From contig CAZTBG010000002.1 in NCBI GenBank assembly GCA_964611805.1, positions 1-63,026 on the forward strand: a stretch of 63,026 bases of DNA, written 5' to 3'. The notes under the pieces were generated by a model, which did no database searches, had not been told where the DNA came from, and saw only the letters and a list, made by a program, of their open reading frames with translations. The stretch comes from W589 sp964611805 (GTDB lineage Bacteria > Chloroflexota > Dehalococcoidia > Dehalococcoidales > Fen-1064). Both the position numbers and the translations under genes were made by a program. Each line of letters opens with the position of its first letter. Position 1 is the first letter of the stretch. Shown here one piece after another: positions 61,463-63,026 of the stretch.

Positions 61463-61910
61463 GTGTGAAACTGCTCTAATTGGGCAACAGGGGCAGGGGC
61501 CTTATGCTTCATTCGGATAGTAGCGGTCGAGAGCAGCCATCGTTTTGGTAGTCTGTGTCACCGGCAGAGTCTTTCTAGGTGAACGAGGAGTTTACATGGC
61601 TTTAGATACCAAAGCGCATGGTGTGCTCTCATTTTCAACTCGGGCGTAACAAAACATCTGATTGTTTAGTCGCAATCTACTTGAATGTTACCCGATTACC
61701 GACAAACGTCATATTGTTTATCCGTGTAGCAATACAATCAAGTGCATCAGACATTAAAACTACTCTTCTTCATCCTCGGCCCAGCAAACAGTATTCTCCG
61801 AGCGTTCTATAACGCTGATCAAGCCTAGTAAGGACTACAAGCTTACCCTATGTTAGAGGTATAATGAAATCAAGAAATGTGCGTGTCTAAGTCATCAGGG
61901 GAGGTGTGAC
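61463..61910. other. Intergenic region
   Basis: Contains GAGGAGTTTACATGG at ~61588 opening only a 17-codon frame, and no other gene or RNA. No terminator for typA is clear. Confidence 0.4.
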
Positions 61911-62282
61911 ATGGCTGACAATGGGGGACAGTCGGAACGGGAAGAGTTCCGTGGAGCTCAAATCCAAATCTTGGGCACTAATCCGGCGTCTCCAGAGAAC
62001 GGAAGGATATTCGTCTGGACCAAAATGGGTTGGTTCGAGCGTTTAGAGGGGCCATCGGGAAACATAGCTTTTACTCCTGTAGCTGACTCGGAAGAAGAAT
62101 TGCGGGAATTTATCTCAAGGGATAATCCCGGAGCGGATCTAAGTGAACTAGGTGGTGTTTATAGAGAAGAGGTCTCTGTGGAATTCATACAGCAATCCCG
62201 ATCCTATTCAGATTCTCCTGAAGATTCTAGCGAAGAGCCCTCTGGTGAGGATGATCAAGAATACCACCAGCATGGCCACTAG
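61911..62282 (+). CDS. Small acidic hypothetical protein
   Basis: 123 residues; GGGGAGG upstream of the ATG. FRGAQIQILGTNPASPENGR, WTKMGWFERLEGPSGNI, then a Ser/Glu/Asp-rich tail ending HQHGH. No membrane segment or known domain. Coding status is good from the ribosome site and composition. Confidence 0.65.
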   Translation: MADNGGQSEREEFRGAQIQILGTNPASPENGRIFVWTKMGWFERLEGPSGNIAFTPVADSEEELREFISRDNPGADLSELGGVYREEVSVEFIQQSRSYSDSPEDSSEEPSGEDDQEYHQHGH

Positions 62283-62742
62283 GAGGAACACAATTCGTAA
62301 ACTTATGTAATAAAAAGCGGTAGTACCCCTATTTTGTAAAGTGTGATTTGATTTCAGCAGGGCGGCACATCACTTTCTGACTTTTTGTTGGATGAAGTAG
62401 GGTTTCATAGAAGTCGGTTTTGTTAAGTCACGAAATGTCACTAAAAGCCAGAAGGTGAATTCACATTTGTCAGTTTTGGGTTCAACACACAACAATCCAT
62501 CGTTTTGTACAGGCGTTGTATTCACCCCTAATTTACGTTTGTTTAAGTGAGTTAATTTAGATACAACACGGCTCCACTTATGCCGTGAGATTATCTCCGC
62601 AGAAATACTTCTGTAAGCATGAGACGATTCACCTTGGATACAATTCAGGAATGATTGAAGGTAATAAACTCTCTGCAGTCTCAAAGATTCTAATTGTTGA
62701 AGGTAAAAACCGTATTATCTAAAAGGGGTTCCGATGAAACAT

Positions 62743-62788
62743 CTCTGCAGGTAACGCCTTCTTCATCTCTCTAATTACCCCTGCAGAG
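62743..62788 (+). repeat. Inverted repeat CTCTGCAG/CTGCAGAG
   Basis: Arms at 62743-62750 and 62781-62788; extending inward GTAA and TTAC also pair with a two-base bulge. Could be an RNA hairpin or operator. Confidence 0.4.
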
Positions 62789-62829
62789 TGACCGCTTCAA
62801 GGTCTCCTCAAATATCTTTGTAAAAACTG

Positions 62830-62845
62830 CTGTAGACATCTACAG
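62830..62845 (+). repeat. Short palindrome CTGTAGA-CA-TCTACAG
   Basis: Perfect 7-bp arms with a 2-base centre, 11 bp before the ATG at 62857. The geometry is typical of a repressor operator. Confidence 0.4.
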
Positions 62846-62856
62846 TTGTTATCAAA

Positions 62857-63026
62857 ATGGCTACAACAGAGATAACTACAGTAGCTTTACAACGAGCTTC
62901 GACGAAAATTGTGCTCAACACCTTCGAAACGGCTTCACCAGAAGACTCTACAGCTGCTCTCGAAAGGCTGTCCCAGAGACTTCCCCGGCGGATTCCCTGG
63001 AGATCTACCCAGGGAAGACTCTCCTA
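62857..63026 (+). CDS. Possible 5' end of a gene running off right edge
   Basis: An ATG opens 56 codons to the edge (MATTEITTVALQRASTKIVL…). No ribosome site. The minus strand is open over the same span, so coding strand is uncertain. Confidence 0.25.
   Translation, partial: MATTEITTVALQRASTKIVLNTFETASPEDSTAALERLSQRLPRRIPWRSTQGRLS

Larger units (their letters stand above)
62283..62856. other. Intergenic region near right edge
   Basis: Mostly AT-rich with no convincing gene. The last 150 bp hold two inverted repeats, listed separately, upstream of an open frame that runs off the edge. Confidence 0.4.

Noticed and set aside
61596..61649. 17-codon frame after GAGGAG downstream of typA
   Set aside because: It is too short, and no recognisable peptide family or conservation argument is available.
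62370..62684. 104-codon minus-strand frame
   Set aside because: It has no ribosome site and unconvincing composition in an AT-rich spacer.

Overview
The window looks like an anaerobic bacterium with moderate GC content. The gene set fits an uncultured Chloroflexota/Dehalococcoidia-type organism: benzoyl-CoA-reductase-like radical enzymes, MttB-type corrinoid methyltransferases, MetV-MetF of the Wood-Ljungdahl methyl branch, an ArlH/KaiC-like ATPase and many lipoproteins. This taxonomic reading is inference from gene content only. The sequence is a draft assembly with one 100-N scaffold gap.

Layout. (1) 1-3.7 kb: the 5' part of an unidentified minus-strand gene running off the left edge, a membrane-anchored transglutaminase-like protein, and a 35-bp tandem repeat that contains the gap. 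(2) 3.7-16.4 kb: one long plus-strand operon behind a near-consensus sigma-70 promoter. It holds two 2-hydroxyacyl-CoA dehydratase/benzoyl-CoA reductase-type subunits, two BadF-type activases (one fused to a two-cluster ferredoxin), then type II fatty-acid synthesis and fatty-acid activation genes (two hot-dog dehydratase subunits, PlsX, ACP, FabL-type enoyl reductase, FabF, FabG, FakB/DegV, FakA, an extra SDR). (3) 16.4-28.3 kb: an accessory, partly decayed region with gene remnants (two methylase-like, one IS3 transposase), a histidine phosphatase, a three-gene ABC exporter, an adenosine-deaminase-like enzyme, a radical SAM protein, and a TPP riboswitch with its own promoter and terminator in front of SAM methyltransferase genes, one of which is fused to a CYTH-like domain. 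(4) 28.5-34.8 kb: a NuoG/E/F-like NADH-oxidising module joined to MetV and MetF, with a membrane histidine kinase and two receiver proteins in the same gene string. (5) 35-37 kb: small hypothetical proteins and an ArlH/KaiC-like ATPase. (6) 37-49.4 kb: a lipoprotein and membrane-protein island around an ECF sigma factor and its anti-sigma. (7) 50.4-58.4 kb: a minus-strand seven-gene operon for corrinoid methyl transfer (reactivation protein, two different non-pyrrolysine MttB homologues, methyl-THF methyltransferase, corrinoid protein) that ends in a SAM methyltransferase and an asparagine-synthetase-like enzyme without its glutaminase cysteine. (8) 59.6-63 kb: TypA/BipA, a small hypothetical protein, and a largely empty right edge.

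How they may work together: the corrinoid operon would move methyl groups from quaternary or tertiary amines to tetrahydrofolate. MetF/MetV with the NADH module would link methyl-THF and methylene-THF to NAD(H). The radical-enzyme/FAS operon suggests that an unusual acyl-CoA is linked to lipid synthesis. The least explained pieces are the riboswitch/CYTH/methyltransferase unit, the FAS-linked reductase, and the Cys-less amidotransferase in the corrinoid operon.
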